From positions 518,501-582,500 of the forward strand of contig NZ_JABWQX020000002.1 of NCBI RefSeq assembly GCF_014268655.2: 64,000 nucleotides of DNA. The letters run 5' to 3'. This DNA is from Pseudomonas marvdashtae. GTDB lineage: Bacteria; Pseudomonadota; Gammaproteobacteria; Pseudomonadales; Pseudomonadaceae. Below are positions 39,643 to 49,352 of the stretch, piece by piece. The notes below the pieces were generated by a model. It saw only the letters and a list, made by a program, of their open reading frames with translations. It made no database searches and was not told the origin of the DNA. Within the stretch, counting starts at the first letter, position 1; the number at the start of each line of letters is the position of its first letter. The position numbers and the translations under genes were made by a program.

Positions 39643-40920
39643 GTGGACGATTACCAGCAGACGATACGCAACTTGTCCGATCGCATTGTGCTGGCGCAAA
39701 CGCCGATTCGCATTCTCGACGCGGTGAAGTGGGACGAGAACATCCGCAAGGGCTTTCTCAAGGCCAAGGGCAAGGAAATGCCTGCCGTGGACCGCGACTA
39801 TTACCTCAACCGACCGCTGGCGTTCGATTCGAGCAAGGTGAAGCTGGAATTCCAGAACATCGAGCGCGACATCACCCGCCAACTCGGGCAGTTCAACCCG
39901 GTTGGCCAGATCATGCGGCGCATGTGCAAGGAGTACCGCATGGTGGTGCGCATGCTCGAAGCGCGCGGCACCGAGGATTTCGGGCTGATTTCCCAGGAGC
40001 TGTACGGCGCCGCCTCCGACGCCTTCCATGCCGGTGACCCGACCCTGGCCGACCTGGGCCTGATGCTCTCTGATTACCTGAATAACATCGACGGCCGTGG
40101 CGACCTCAAGGACGAACCCAAGGAGCTCAGTGCCAAGGAAGCCGTCAGCCTGTTGCAACACCGCCTCAACCGGGTGTTTGGCGAAGCCGAGGAAACCATC
40201 CGTGTGTTCGAGTCCGACGGCATCGTGGCCGACGCGGCGGCGGGCGCCGACTACATCAAGATTCGCACCGATGCGATGTTCAATGAGCGAGACGTGCGGG
40301 CCCTGGAAGTCCATGAGGGATTGGTGCACGTCGGCACCACCCTGAACGGTTTGAACCAGCCGATCTGCACCTTCCTGTCCAAGGGGCCGCCCTCGTCGAC
40401 GGTGACCCAGGAAGGCCTGGCGATCCTCATGGAAATCATCACGTTCGCCTCTTACCCGAGTCGCCTGCGCAAGCTCACCAACCGCACCCGCGCCATCCAC
40501 ATGGTGGAGGAGGGGGCCGATTTCCTGCAGGTGTTCGAGTTCTTCCGCGAGCAAGGTTTTGAAATGGCCGAAAGCTATGGCAACGCCAGTCGGGTTTTCC
40601 GTGGCTCGGTGCCGACCGGTCTGCCATTCACCAAGGACTTGTCCTACCTCAAGGGCTTCATCATGGTTTACAACTATATTCAGCTGGCCGTGCGCAAAGG
40701 CAAGCTGGAGCAAGTGCCGCTGCTGTTCTGCGGCAAGACCACCCTGGAGGACATGCGCACGTTGCGGCAACTGGTGGACGAAGGCCTGGTCGTCCCGCCC
40801 AAGTATCTGCCCGAACAATTTCGCGACATGAACGCGCTGTCGGCCTGGATGTGCTTCTCCAACTTCTTGAACCATCTGAGCCTGGACCGGATCGAAGCGG
40901 ATTATTCCAACATCCTTTGA
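39643..40920 (+). CDS. QEGLA-motif (DUF1704) protein, putative metallo-carboxypeptidase relative
   Basis: The 425-residue protein belongs to the family annotated as flavohemoglobin expression-modulating QEGLA motif protein (DUF1704). Visible are ALEVHEGLVHVGTTLNG (about residues 222-238, an HExxxH pattern) and STVTQEGLAILMEI (about 253-266) about 30 residues later. Eukaryotic DUF1704 members (MATCAP/KIAA0895L) are tubulin tyrosine carboxypeptidases that use HExxxH plus a downstream Glu as a zinc site; the same residues occur here. Its bacterial substrate is unknown. The start is the GTG at 39643 with CAGGAG upstream. No signal peptide. Confidence 0.85.
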   Translation: MDDYQQTIRNLSDRIVLAQTPIRILDAVKWDENIRKGFLKAKGKEMPAVDRDYYLNRPLAFDSSKVKLEFQNIERDITRQLGQFNPVGQIMRRMCKEYRMVVRMLEARGTEDFGLISQELYGAASDAFHAGDPTLADLGLMLSDYLNNIDGRGDLKDEPKELSAKEAVSLLQHRLNRVFGEAEETIRVFESDGIVADAAAGADYIKIRTDAMFNERDVRALEVHEGLVHVGTTLNGLNQPICTFLSKGPPSSTVTQEGLAILMEIITFASYPSRLRKLTNRTRAIHMVEEGADFLQVFEFFREQGFEMAESYGNASRVFRGSVPTGLPFTKDLSYLKGFIMVYNYIQLAVRKGKLEQVPLLFCGKTTLEDMRTLRQLVDEGLVVPPKYLPEQFRDMNALSAWMCFSNFLNHLSLDRIEADYSNIL

Positions 40921-40982
40921 GCATCACGAAGTCCAACCACAGGGGGACTGCGTTCAACTTCTGACTTGCGAGGCTGCACCGG

Positions 40983-41888
40983 ATGCGAACCCTCGGCATC
41001 ATTTGCCTGTTGTTGGCCCTGAGCGGTTGCAGCTCACTGCTGTTCTACCCGGAGCGCGGCCTGCCTTTCACGCCGGAGCGGGCCAAGCTCCAATACCGCG
41101 ATGTCACCCTGACCACCGCTGACGGCCTGAAGCTGCGCGGCTGGTGGCTGCCGGCCAAGCCGGGCGTCGAGGTCAAGGGCACGGTGCTGCATCTGCACGG
41201 CAATGGCGGCAACCTGGCCTGGCACCTGGGCGGGAGCTGGTGGTTGCCCGAGCAGGGTTATCAAGTCTTGATGGTCGATTATCGTGGCTATGGCGTGTCC
41301 GAAGGTGAGCCGAGCCTGCCGGCGATCTATCAGGACATTGACGCGGCGTTCCAATGGCTCGACCAGTCGCCCGACGTCCAGGGCAAGCCGCTGGTGTTGC
41401 TCGGCCAGAGCCTGGGCGGCGCGCTGGCGGTGCATTACCTTGTCGAACATCCCCAGCGCCAGCGGCAGCTCAAGGCGCTGGTGCTCGACGGCGTGCCCGC
41501 CAGTTATCGCGACGTCGGCCGTTTTGCCTTGGGCACGTCATGGCTGACCTGGGCGTTGCAAATGCCGCTGTCATGGCTGGTGCCGGACGGTGACAGCGCC
41601 ATCGGCTCGATGGCGCAACTGACCGGCGTGCCGAAACTGATCTACCACAGCCTTGACGATCCCATCGTGCCCCTTTCCAATGGCCTCCGCTTGTACCAAG
41701 CTGCGCCGCCGCCTCGAGTCCTGCAATTGACGCGGGGCGGGCATGTACAAACCTTCGCCGACCCGACCTGGCGAACCGTGATGCTGCGCTACCTCGACGA
41801 TCCCCAGCATTTCGACGGCCTGCGCCGCCTGGGCGAGGTTGCGAATTACCCGAAATCATCCGTTGAATCACCTGAGAATCCGCAATGA
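40983..41888 (+). CDS. Lipoprotein alpha/beta hydrolase
   Basis: The 301-residue precursor has a lipoprotein signal (MRTLGIICLLLALSGCSS; lipobox ALSGC, Cys at 16) and an alpha/beta-hydrolase domain. HLHGNGGN forms the oxyanion region, LLGQSLGGALAV holds the nucleophile Ser (about 144), YHSLDDPIVP the acidic residue and LTRGGHVQTF the His. It resembles YfhR/BEM46-type hydrolases; the substrate is unknown. It overlaps the downstream small membrane-protein gene by four bases (ATGA). Confidence 0.85.
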   Translation: MRTLGIICLLLALSGCSSLLFYPERGLPFTPERAKLQYRDVTLTTADGLKLRGWWLPAKPGVEVKGTVLHLHGNGGNLAWHLGGSWWLPEQGYQVLMVDYRGYGVSEGEPSLPAIYQDIDAAFQWLDQSPDVQGKPLVLLGQSLGGALAVHYLVEHPQRQRQLKALVLDGVPASYRDVGRFALGTSWLTWALQMPLSWLVPDGDSAIGSMAQLTGVPKLIYHSLDDPIVPLSNGLRLYQAAPPPRVLQLTRGGHVQTFADPTWRTVMLRYLDDPQHFDGLRRLGEVANYPKSSVESPENPQ

Positions 41889-42214
41889 GCGAAGAACGTA
41901 ACGCCATCCCCCTGATCATCACCGGCATCTGCAGCATCCTCGGCACCGTCGCGGTGCTCTGGTACTACGGCTACCTGCATTTCGCCAAGCCCGAGGATGC
42001 GTTGCTGCTCGACCAGTTCACCATGCTCAAGACCGTCCCGGGTGAAGATTACAAAGTCGCCCTGGAGCCTGCGCCACAGGTCGCCCAATGTATCGATGGC
42101 GTGCTGGTGTTGTTCGACACCGAGCAGAAAGGCCTGACTGGCGTGCTGATCAACCAGAAGAAGCGTGCCGTGCGCTGCATGGGCCAGGAAACGCCGCAAA
42201 AACTGCAGCCTTGA
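41885..42214 (+). CDS. Small membrane-anchored protein of unknown function
   Basis: The 109-residue protein has one N-terminal transmembrane segment (about residues 8-29, IPLIITGICSILGTVAVLWYYG) and a short soluble domain with two cysteines (AQCIDGVLVLF and AVRCMGQ). It is translationally coupled to the hydrolase lipoprotein gene, which suggests that the two work at the same membrane. I do not recognise the family. Confidence 0.75.
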   Translation: MSEERNAIPLIITGICSILGTVAVLWYYGYLHFAKPEDALLLDQFTMLKTVPGEDYKVALEPAPQVAQCIDGVLVLFDTEQKGLTGVLINQKKRAVRCMGQETPQKLQP

Positions 42215-42237
42215 GCGATTCAATTGTGTGAGCCAAT

Positions 42238-42275
42238 AAAAAGCCCCGCCTGAGCGAACCCAGGCGGGGCTTTTT
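42238..42275. terminator. Bidirectional intrinsic terminator
   Basis: AAAAAGCCCCGCCTG (42238-42252) pairs with CAGGCGGGGCTTTTT (42261-42275). It separates two convergent genes. Confidence 0.93.
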
Positions 42276-42292
42276 GTCATGCGGTCAGCCGA

Positions 42293-43084
42293 TCATTGTG
42301 CGCTCATGGATGAACGTGGGGCGACTGGCTGGTTGTCGTTGGAGATGGTCACTTCCACACGACGGTTCATGGCACGGCCCGAGACGCTGGTGTTGTCGGC
42401 CACCGGGAATTCCTTGCCGTAACCCTGGGTCACGATGCGGGCTGGGTCGACGCCCATTTTCACCAGGGCGGTACGCACGGAGCTGGCGCGACGCTCGGAC
42501 AGCGACTGGTTGTACGAGTCGGAGCCGGTGCTGTCGGTATACCCTTCGATGATCACTTTGCGATCCGGGTTTTCCTGGAGGAACTGCGCCAGTTTGCTCA
42601 CGTTGGTCATGCCGCTGGTACGCAGGTCGGACTTGTTGGTGGCAAACAGCACGTCGCCGAAGGTCACCAGCGTACCGCGCTCGGTCTGCTTGGCGTTGAG
42701 GCTGTCCTGCAGCTGCTTGATCTGCGCGTTACGGGCTTCGAGCAGTGCGCGGGCGCGTTCGTCACCGGCGTTTTTCAGCTCGGCTTCGGCGTTGCGCAGG
42801 GCGATGGTCTGTTTGGCCACCTCGACACGCTGGTTGGTCAGGTAGGCCAGTTGGTCAACCTTGGCTTCGTCTTCCTTGTCCAGGTAGGCCTTGTCGGCCT
42901 TGGCCAGGAAATCGGCCGCGTCCTTGGTTTCCAGGGCGGCGACTTTAGTGGCGGCTGGATCGGCCTGCAGGCCGTTGTAGTTGGTGCGGGCCTGTTCCAG
43001 GTTCGCGTTCGGGTCGTGGGAGCAAGCGGCCAGGGCTACGCAGGCAGCGAGCAGGGCGGGCATCATGAAATGTTTGTGCGTCAT
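42293..43084 (-). CDS. lptF: OmpA-family outer-membrane lipoprotein with DUF4398 region (LptF-like)
   Basis: The 263-residue precursor has a lipoprotein signal (MTHKHFMMPALLAACVALAACSH; lipobox ALAAC, Cys at 21). A DUF4398 coiled-coil region follows (about 25-135) and then a peptidoglycan-binding OmpA C-terminal domain (about 140-245; IEGYTDSTGSDSYNQSLSERRASSV). In P. aeruginosa the corresponding gene, lptF, is an AlgU-controlled lipoprotein that supports survival in harsh conditions, as I recall. It lies 49 bases downstream of the DUF4398 lipoprotein gene on the same strand and is probably cotranscribed with it. Confidence 0.85.
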   Translation of the reverse strand: MTHKHFMMPALLAACVALAACSHDPNANLEQARTNYNGLQADPAATKVAALETKDAADFLAKADKAYLDKEDEAKVDQLAYLTNQRVEVAKQTIALRNAEAELKNAGDERARALLEARNAQIKQLQDSLNAKQTERGTLVTFGDVLFATNKSDLRTSGMTNVSKLAQFLQENPDRKVIIEGYTDSTGSDSYNQSLSERRASSVRTALVKMGVDPARIVTQGYGKEFPVADNTSVSGRAMNRRVEVTISNDNQPVAPRSSMSAQ

Positions 43085-43133
43085 AGTCTGTCGTCCTTTT
43101 ATCGTTGAGAAGTACGTCGTGGCGTGAACAGGC

Positions 43134-43547
43134 TTACTGGACCTTGTTCATGCCTTCCTGACGCAGTTCCTGAACCCCTTTCTGGGAATCCTTGAGTGCT
43201 TGTTCGGCTTTGGCGGCCTGGGCCTTGCGCTCGGCGACGCGGGCGTCCCACTCGGCCTGTTCGGCCAGACGCTTGGCCTCTTCGTAATTCTCGTCGTGCA
43301 TGGCGATCTCGGCCTGCTTGAGCTTGTCCTGGGCCGATTTCATTTCCACTGCAGCGAACTCGGTACCGCCGGCGCTGACGGCGCTGTTGACCGCCGATTG
43401 CGTGACTGCGTACTGCTCAGAAGGTGGATTGCCGGCACAACCGGCCAGGATGAAGCTGCTACCGATAGCCAGGGCAGCCAACTTCAGGCCGCGCAGGCCA
43501 GTGGATGAGGGTTTGGCAGTGCAGGTATTCATAGGCTTCAACTCCAT
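43134..43547 (-). CDS. DUF4398 lipoprotein
   Basis: The 137-residue precursor has a lipobox (FILAGCAG) and a mature part that is one long Ala/Glu/Lys-rich helix (about 60-135; EMKSAQDKLKQAEIAMHDENYEEAKRLAEQ), typical of DUF4398. It shares this module with the N-terminal half of the OmpA lipoprotein encoded next to it. I chose the ATG at 43547 because CAGGAG lies 7 bases upstream; the ATG at 43532 (MNTCTAK) is an alternative. Probably outer-membrane linked. Confidence 0.85.
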   Translation of the reverse strand: MELKPMNTCTAKPSSTGLRGLKLAALAIGSSFILAGCAGNPPSEQYAVTQSAVNSAVSAGGTEFAAVEMKSAQDKLKQAEIAMHDENYEEAKRLAEQAEWDARVAERKAQAAKAEQALKDSQKGVQELRQEGMNKVQ

Positions 43548-43661
43548 TGGAAAACTCCTGAAAAAACACTTATCCATGCTGGGACCGAAGCCGTGACGTC
43601 TGTTTTGGCGCTGGCGCCAGGGCGCGTTTATTTAAACGGCCGTTCCAGTATGGTTACTCGG

Positions 43662-43689
43662 TGTGACCCGAGGCGTTTTTCAAAAGTTC
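43662..43689 (-). promoter_or_regulatory. Putative AlgU (sigma-E type) promoter of the lipoprotein pair
   Basis: On the minus strand, GAACTT (43689-43684) is followed after 17 bases by TCACA (43666-43662), matching the sigma-E/AlgU pattern GAACTT-N16/17-TCNNA. It lies about 115 bases upstream of the DUF4398 lipoprotein gene. Confidence 0.55.
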
Positions 43690-43834
43690 AGGCAAGGATG
43701 GCCAATCGCCAAAAGAAATGCTGACTGATCGGTCAGCCGCGAAAAAGCTGAACTTTCAAGGCGCGCGGCGGTATTCCCGGCACCTTGAGATCAAGTGCAG
43801 TGCCGGGAATCGCGCAATAACGGATGGGGGGAGG

Positions 43835-44179
43835 TCAGTGCCTGGACTTGTCGTTCTGCGAAGAAAGTTGCTGCAAGTGACGACGGGAAAGCGCGAGAAA
43901 ACGCGGGGTTGGACCGACATCTTCGTACAGCGGATCGCCTTCCTCGTCGGTGGCGACGACATGCGAACCCTTGATGTAGGGAAAGCTCGCTTCGAGCTCC
44001 TCCAGCGCGGCGCCGATCAGCTCGCCGAGCAGCTCCTCGGGCTGGCGCTTGGGGTACATGTCGCAGATTGCCGCCAGTCGCGCGGCCGCCTCCACATCCA
44101 AATGAATCGAGTAGCCGGTCTGGGTCAGGTGACCCTTGGCGTTTTCTTCCCAATGCTGGGCGAGTTCACGGATTTTCAT
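43835..44179 (-). CDS. Conserved hypothetical protein (114 residues)
   Basis: The soluble 114-residue protein begins MKIRELAQHWEENAKG and has an Ile/Ala-rich helical middle (VEAAARLAAICDMYPKRQPEELLGELIGAALEELE cut short here: helices at about 28-62) and a charged C-terminus. It has no signal peptide. The middle looks like a ribbon-helix-helix or small helical bundle. A gene of this kind sits beside ppc in other pseudomonads, as I remember; I do not know a function. It is divergent from ppc with a 193-base gap. Confidence 0.75.
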   Translation of the reverse strand: MKIRELAQHWEENAKGHLTQTGYSIHLDVEAAARLAAICDMYPKRQPEELLGELIGAALEELEASFPYIKGSHVVATDEEGDPLYEDVGPTPRFLALSRRHLQQLSSQNDKSRH

Positions 44180-44372
44180 GATGGCCTCAGTGGGCCTGCT
44201 CGTGGCAGGCGCGATAGTGACAAGCCGTTGTGTGGCTTATTCATGAGACTAGCTTTGTCCGACAAGGTTTAAAGTCCCTTCGTCGCTTGTCATAAACGAC
44301 CGGCATCGGCACTCTCTTCCCAGGAGCTGTGCTCTACAAAGCTGTCCGGACCTTTTTGCTGGAGAACTGCCG

Positions 44373-47003
44373 ATGACCGATATCGATGCCCGCTTGCGTG
44401 AGGATGTCCACCTGCTTGGCGAGCTGCTGGGCAACACCATTCGCGAGCAGTACGGGGACACCTTTCTCGACAAGATCGAGCAGATCCGCAAGGGCGCGAA
44501 GGCTGACCGTCGCGGCTCCATGGACGCCGAGCTGAGCGCCAGTCTCAACCAATTGAGCGAGGATGAGCTGCTGCCGGTGGCGCGTGCGTTCAACCAGTTT
44601 CTCAACCTGGCCAACATCGCCGAGCAGTACCAACTGATCCATCGGCGCGAAGAATCGAAACCGGCTCCGTTCGAAGCAAGGGTGCTGCCCGAATTACTGG
44701 CGCGCCTGCGAGCCGAAGGCCATGGCGCCGAATCCCTGGCCCGGCAGTTGGCGCGGCTGGATATCGAACTGGTGCTCACCGCCCACCCGACGGAAGTGGC
44801 CCGACGCACCCTGATCCAGAAATACGACGCCATCGCTGCGCAGCTGGCAGCCCAGGATCACCGCGACCTCACCAGCGCCGAGCGCGCGCAGATCCACGCG
44901 CGCTTGCAGCGGTTGATCGCCGAAGCCTGGCACACCGAAGAAATCCGCCGGACCCGGCCCACGCCGGTGGACGAGGCCAAGTGGGGTTTCGCGGTGATCG
45001 AGCATTCGCTGTGGCACGCCATCCCCAATTACCTGCGCAAGGCTGACCAGGCCTTGCATGCCGCCACCGGGCTGCGCCTGCCACTGGAAGCCGCACCGAT
45101 ACGCTTTGCTTCGTGGATGGGCGGCGACCGGGATGGCAACCCGAACGTCACCGCGGCGGTCACTCGCGAAGTGCTGTTGCTGGCGCGTTGGATGGCCGCG
45201 GACCTGTATCTGCGCGACGTTGATCAACTGGCCGCCGACTTGTCCATGCAGAACGCCAGCGAGGCCTTGCGTGCCCAGGCCGGCGACAGCGCCGAACCCT
45301 ATCGCGCGGTGCTCAAGCAATTGCGCGAACGCCTGCGGGCGACGCGCAATTGGGCCCAGGCCTCCTTGAAAGCCACGACGCCGGCCAGCGCCGAGGTATT
45401 GCAGAACAATCGTGAACTGCTCGATCCGCTCGAGCTGTGCTATCAGTCGTTGCACGACTGCGGCATGGGCGTGATCGCCGACGGACCGCTGCTCGATTGC
45501 CTGCGTCGGGCGGTGACCTTCGGGCTGTTCCTGGTGCGTCTCGATGTGCGCCAGGACTCGACGCGCCATACGGCGGCCATGACCGAAATCACCGATTACC
45601 TGGGACTGGGGCGCTACGAGGAATGGGACGAGGAGCAGCGCATCGGCTTCCTGCTCGATGAGCTGAATAACCGTCGTCCCTTGCTGCCGCCGCACTTCAA
45701 GCCATCGGCCGACACTGCCGAAGTCCTGGCGACGTGTCGTGAAGTCGCGGCGGCGCCAGCGGCGTCCCTGGGTTCCTACGTGATCTCGATGGCCGGCGCG
45801 GCTTCCGATGTACTGGCGGTGCAACTGCTACTCAAGGAAGCCGGTGTGCTGAGGCCGATGCGGGTGGTGCCGCTGTTTGAAACCCTCGCCGACCTGGACA
45901 ATGCCGGGCCAGTGATCGAGCGCCTGTTGTTGCTGCCGGGCTATCGCTCGCGCCTGCAAGGACCGCAGGAAGTCATGATCGGTTACTCCGACTCGGCCAA
46001 GGACGCCGGGACCACGGCGGCGGCCTGGGCGCAATATCGGGCCCAGGAGCGGCTGGTGGACATCTGCCGCGAGCAGCAAGTCGAACTGCTGCTGTTCCAT
46101 GGTCGCGGTGGCACGGTCGGCCGTGGTGGCGGCCCGGCGCATGCGGCGATCCTGTCCCAGCCGCCGGGCTCGGTGGCCGGTCGTTTCCGCACCACTGAAC
46201 AAGGCGAAATGATTCGTTTCAAATTTGGCCTACCGGACATCGCCGAACAAAACCTCAATCTATACCTCGCCGCGGTGCTCGAAGCGACCCTATTGCCACC
46301 GCCGCCGCCCACGCCCGAATGGCGGCACCTGATGGACGAATTGGCCGCTGACGGTGTCAATGCGTACCGCGCCGTGGTGCGTGAGAATCCGCAGTTCGTC
46401 GAGTATTTCCGTCAGTCCACGCCGGAGCAGGAGCTCGGCCGCCTGCCGTTGGGTAGCCGTCCGGCCAAGCGTCGCGCCGGCGGTATCGAAAGCCTGCGGG
46501 CCATTCCGTGGATCTTCGGCTGGACCCAGACCCGCCTGATGTTGCCGGCCTGGCTCGGCTGGGAAACGGCGCTGGGCAAGGCGCTGGAGCGGGGCGAGGG
46601 CCAACTGCTCGCGCAGATGCGCGAGCAATGGCCGTTCTTCCGGACTCGCATCGATATGCTGGAGATGGTGCTGGCCAAGGCCGACGCCGACATCGCGCTT
46701 TCCTACGATGAGCGCTTGGTGGAGCCGGCGCTGTTGCCGCTGGGTGAGCATTTACGCGACCTATTGTCGCAGGCCTGTTCGGTGGTCCTCGGCCTGACTG
46801 GTCAGTCGCAGCTGCTGGCACATAGCCCAGACACGCTGGAATTCATCCGCCTGCGCAATACCTACCTCGACCCGCTGCACCTGTTGCAGGCCGAGCTGCT
46901 AGCCCGTTCGCGGCAACAGGACGTGGCCCAGGGCAGCCCCGTGGAACAGGCATTGCTGGTGTCTGTGGCAGGGATTGCCGCCGGTTTGCGCAACACCGGC
47001 TAA
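44373..47003 (+). CDS. ppc: Phosphoenolpyruvate carboxylase
   Basis: PEPC carboxylates PEP to oxaloacetate and refills the TCA cycle. The 876-residue protein has the active-site [13 protein letters not shown] (about residues 134-146, catalytic His), the [11 protein letters not shown] loop (about 250), the [20 protein letters not shown] region, [16 protein letters not shown] (about 575-590), [14 protein letters not shown] and the invariant C-terminal RNTG. Length fits the bacterial enzyme. It is a single gene followed by a terminator-like hairpin. Confidence 0.97.
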   Translation: MTDIDARLREDVHLLGELLGNTIREQYGDTFLDKIEQIRKGAKADRRGSMDAELSASLNQLSEDELLPVARAFNQFLNLANIAEQYQLIHRREESKPAPFEARVLPELLARLRAEGHGAESLARQLARLDIELVLTAHPTEVARRTLIQKYDAIAAQLAAQDHRDLTSAERAQIHARLQRLIAEAWHTEEIRRTRPTPVDEAKWGFAVIEHSLWHAIPNYLRKADQALHAATGLRLPLEAAPIRFASWMGGDRDGNPNVTAAVTREVLLLARWMAADLYLRDVDQLAADLSMQNASEALRAQAGDSAEPYRAVLKQLRERLRATRNWAQASLKATTPASAEVLQNNRELLDPLELCYQSLHDCGMGVIADGPLLDCLRRAVTFGLFLVRLDVRQDSTRHTAAMTEITDYLGLGRYEEWDEEQRIGFLLDELNNRRPLLPPHFKPSADTAEVLATCREVAAAPAASLGSYVISMAGAASDVLAVQLLLKEAGVLRPMRVVPLFETLADLDNAGPVIERLLLLPGYRSRLQGPQEVMIGYSDSAKDAGTTAAAWAQYRAQERLVDICREQQVELLLFHGRGGTVGRGGGPAHAAILSQPPGSVAGRFRTTEQGEMIRFKFGLPDIAEQNLNLYLAAVLEATLLPPPPPTPEWRHLMDELAADGVNAYRAVVRENPQFVEYFRQSTPEQELGRLPLGSRPAKRRAGGIESLRAIPWIFGWTQTRLMLPAWLGWETALGKALERGEGQLLAQMREQWPFFRTRIDMLEMVLAKADADIALSYDERLVEPALLPLGEHLRDLLSQACSVVLGLTGQSQLLAHSPDTLEFIRLRNTYLDPLHLLQAELLARSRQQDVAQGSPVEQALLVSVAGIAAGLRNTG

Positions 47004-47021
47004 TCTCCCGGAAGGTCAAAA

Positions 47022-47944
<923 letters not shown>

Positions 47945-47963
47945 AAAGTCTGATCAGCTGCAT

Positions 47964-47998
47964 CAACTCCGGCCCGCTTGCGGGCCGGAGTTGTTTAT
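47964..47998 (+). terminator. Intrinsic terminator of adk
   Basis: CAACTCCGGCCCG and CGGGCCGGAGTTG form a perfect 13-bp stem with loop CTTG, followed by TTTATAC. Confidence 0.88.
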
Positions 47999-48037
47999 AC
48001 TGGCGCACTTTTTCCCACCTGATTTACGGACACATTG

Positions 48038-48715
48038 ATGAGCACCTTGCTGGCCCTGGACACCGCGACTGAAGCTTGCTCCGTTGCCTTGCTGCATGAC
48101 GGCAAGGTCACGAGCCATTACGAGGTGATCCCGCGCCTGCACGCGCAAAAATTGCTGCCGATGATCCAGCAATTGCTCAGCGATGCGGGAATCAACTTGC
48201 GAGCGGTGGATGCGATCGCCTTTGGTCGTGGCCCCGGGGCGTTTACCGGCGTGCGCATCGCCATTGGCGTCGTGCAGGGCCTGGCCTTTGCCTTGGAACG
48301 CCCAGTCTTGCCGGTGTCGAACCTGGCGGTGCTGGCCCAGCGGGCCATGCGTGAGCACGGCGCACGTCAGGTGGCAGCGGCCATCGATGCGCGCATGGAC
48401 GAGGTGTATTGGGGCTGCTATCGCGAAACCGCCGGTGAGATGCGCCTGGTCGGTGCTGAAGCGGTGTTGCCCCCCGAAGCGGCGGCGTTACCGGCAGATA
48501 CCAGCGGCGACTGGTTCGGTGCCGGGACTGGTTGGGGCTATGGCGAGCGGATCGGCGTCAGCCTCATCGGCCAGGACGCCTTGATGTTGCCCCATGCCGA
48601 AGACCTGCTGACCCTGGCACGCTTCGCTTGGGAACGCGGCGAAGCCATCCCGGCTGACGATGCGCAACCCGTTTACTTGCGGGACAAAGTCGCAACGCCC
48701 AAGTCCGAGCGATAA
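48038..48715 (+). CDS. tsaB: tRNA threonylcarbamoyladenosine biosynthesis protein TsaB
   Basis: TsaB is the non-catalytic partner of TsaD in making t6A37 of ANN-decoding tRNAs. The 225-residue ASKHA-fold protein has the N-terminal LALDTATEACSVAL and the conserved FGRGPGAFTGVRIAIGVVQGLA segment (about 64-85). I chose the ATG at 48038; a TTG three bases earlier is less likely. The gene directly follows adk, as in related Pseudomonas. Confidence 0.94.
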   Translation: MSTLLALDTATEACSVALLHDGKVTSHYEVIPRLHAQKLLPMIQQLLSDAGINLRAVDAIAFGRGPGAFTGVRIAIGVVQGLAFALERPVLPVSNLAVLAQRAMREHGARQVAAAIDARMDEVYWGCYRETAGEMRLVGAEAVLPPEAAALPADTSGDWFGAGTGWGYGERIGVSLIGQDALMLPHAEDLLTLARFAWERGEAIPADDAQPVYLRDKVATPKSER

Positions 48716-49043
48716 CTCAAGCTTCGAGCACACTTCCAGCGGGCACAGTTGTGGCGAGGGGATTTATCCCCGCTGGGCGCGCAGCGCCCCCTACATTGTT
48801 GTGTCAGCCGCTGAGCTGGCGAGCGCTGCGCACTCTAGCGGGGATAAATCCCCTCGCCACAAAAGCCATTGCCCAGCACAAACTCATTTCCCCGGCCAAA
48901 AGTCACACCCAAAATTGCCAGTCGTCACTTTTTCCCCCGGTTTTTAAACCTTTTTACCTTTATGTGTTCTAGTTATCACTTGCGCATTTGCGCGGACGCG
49001 AATGTGCCGCTAAATTGCCATCATTGATACCGAGCATTCTGTT
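48716..49043. other. Gap of 328 bases after tsaB
   Basis: The left part is the REPIN at 48749-48862. The rest is AT-richer than its surroundings (for example TTTTTAAACCTTTTTACC at 48941-48958) and probably holds the promoter of the 102-residue gene at 49044. I see no coding sequence. Confidence 0.6.
48749..48862. repeat. REPIN after tsaB
   Basis: TTGTGGCGAGGGGATTTATCCCCGCT at the left is matched in reverse complement by AGCGGGGATAAATCCCCTCGCCACAA at the right. The spacer contains GGGCGCGCAGCGCCC, itself a dyad. It is a variant (GGATTTATCC) of the GAGCTTGCTC type found elsewhere in the window. Confidence 0.85.
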
Positions 49044-49352
49044 ATGCGTATAGACGGCGTTTCATCCCAGTCCTACCCCATCAAGCGTCGGCCTCGTGCG
49101 GGTAAAGCCTCTGAGCCTGAAAACTTCGATGACATCGAGGGTGAACTGGAGTTTCCGTCCGAAGAGCAACTGGCCGCCCGTGCCGCCAAAGCCTCTGCGC
49201 AACGCCTGGGCAATCTTCCCGCCCGTCAGCAGGACATGCTGTATCACCGCGCAATGAGCCGCAGCGTCGCCACCGCGCTGGCCAGTTACCTGAGCACCGC
49301 CGGTTTCGTCGACTGGGATATGGAAGTGCTGGGGCTCGACCTCTACATCTGA
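49044..49352 (+). CDS. Conserved hypothetical protein (102 residues)
   Basis: The soluble 102-residue protein (MRIDGVSSQSYPIKRRPRAG) has a basic, probably disordered N-terminus, an acidic stretch (ENFDDIEGELEFPSEEQ) and a helical C-terminal half with SRSVATALASYLSTAGF. No known domain. Its TGA overlaps the ATG of the DUF72 gene by one base, so the two proteins are probably made together. Confidence 0.75.
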   Translation: MRIDGVSSQSYPIKRRPRAGKASEPENFDDIEGELEFPSEEQLAARAAKASAQRLGNLPARQQDMLYHRAMSRSVATALASYLSTAGFVDWDMEVLGLDLYI

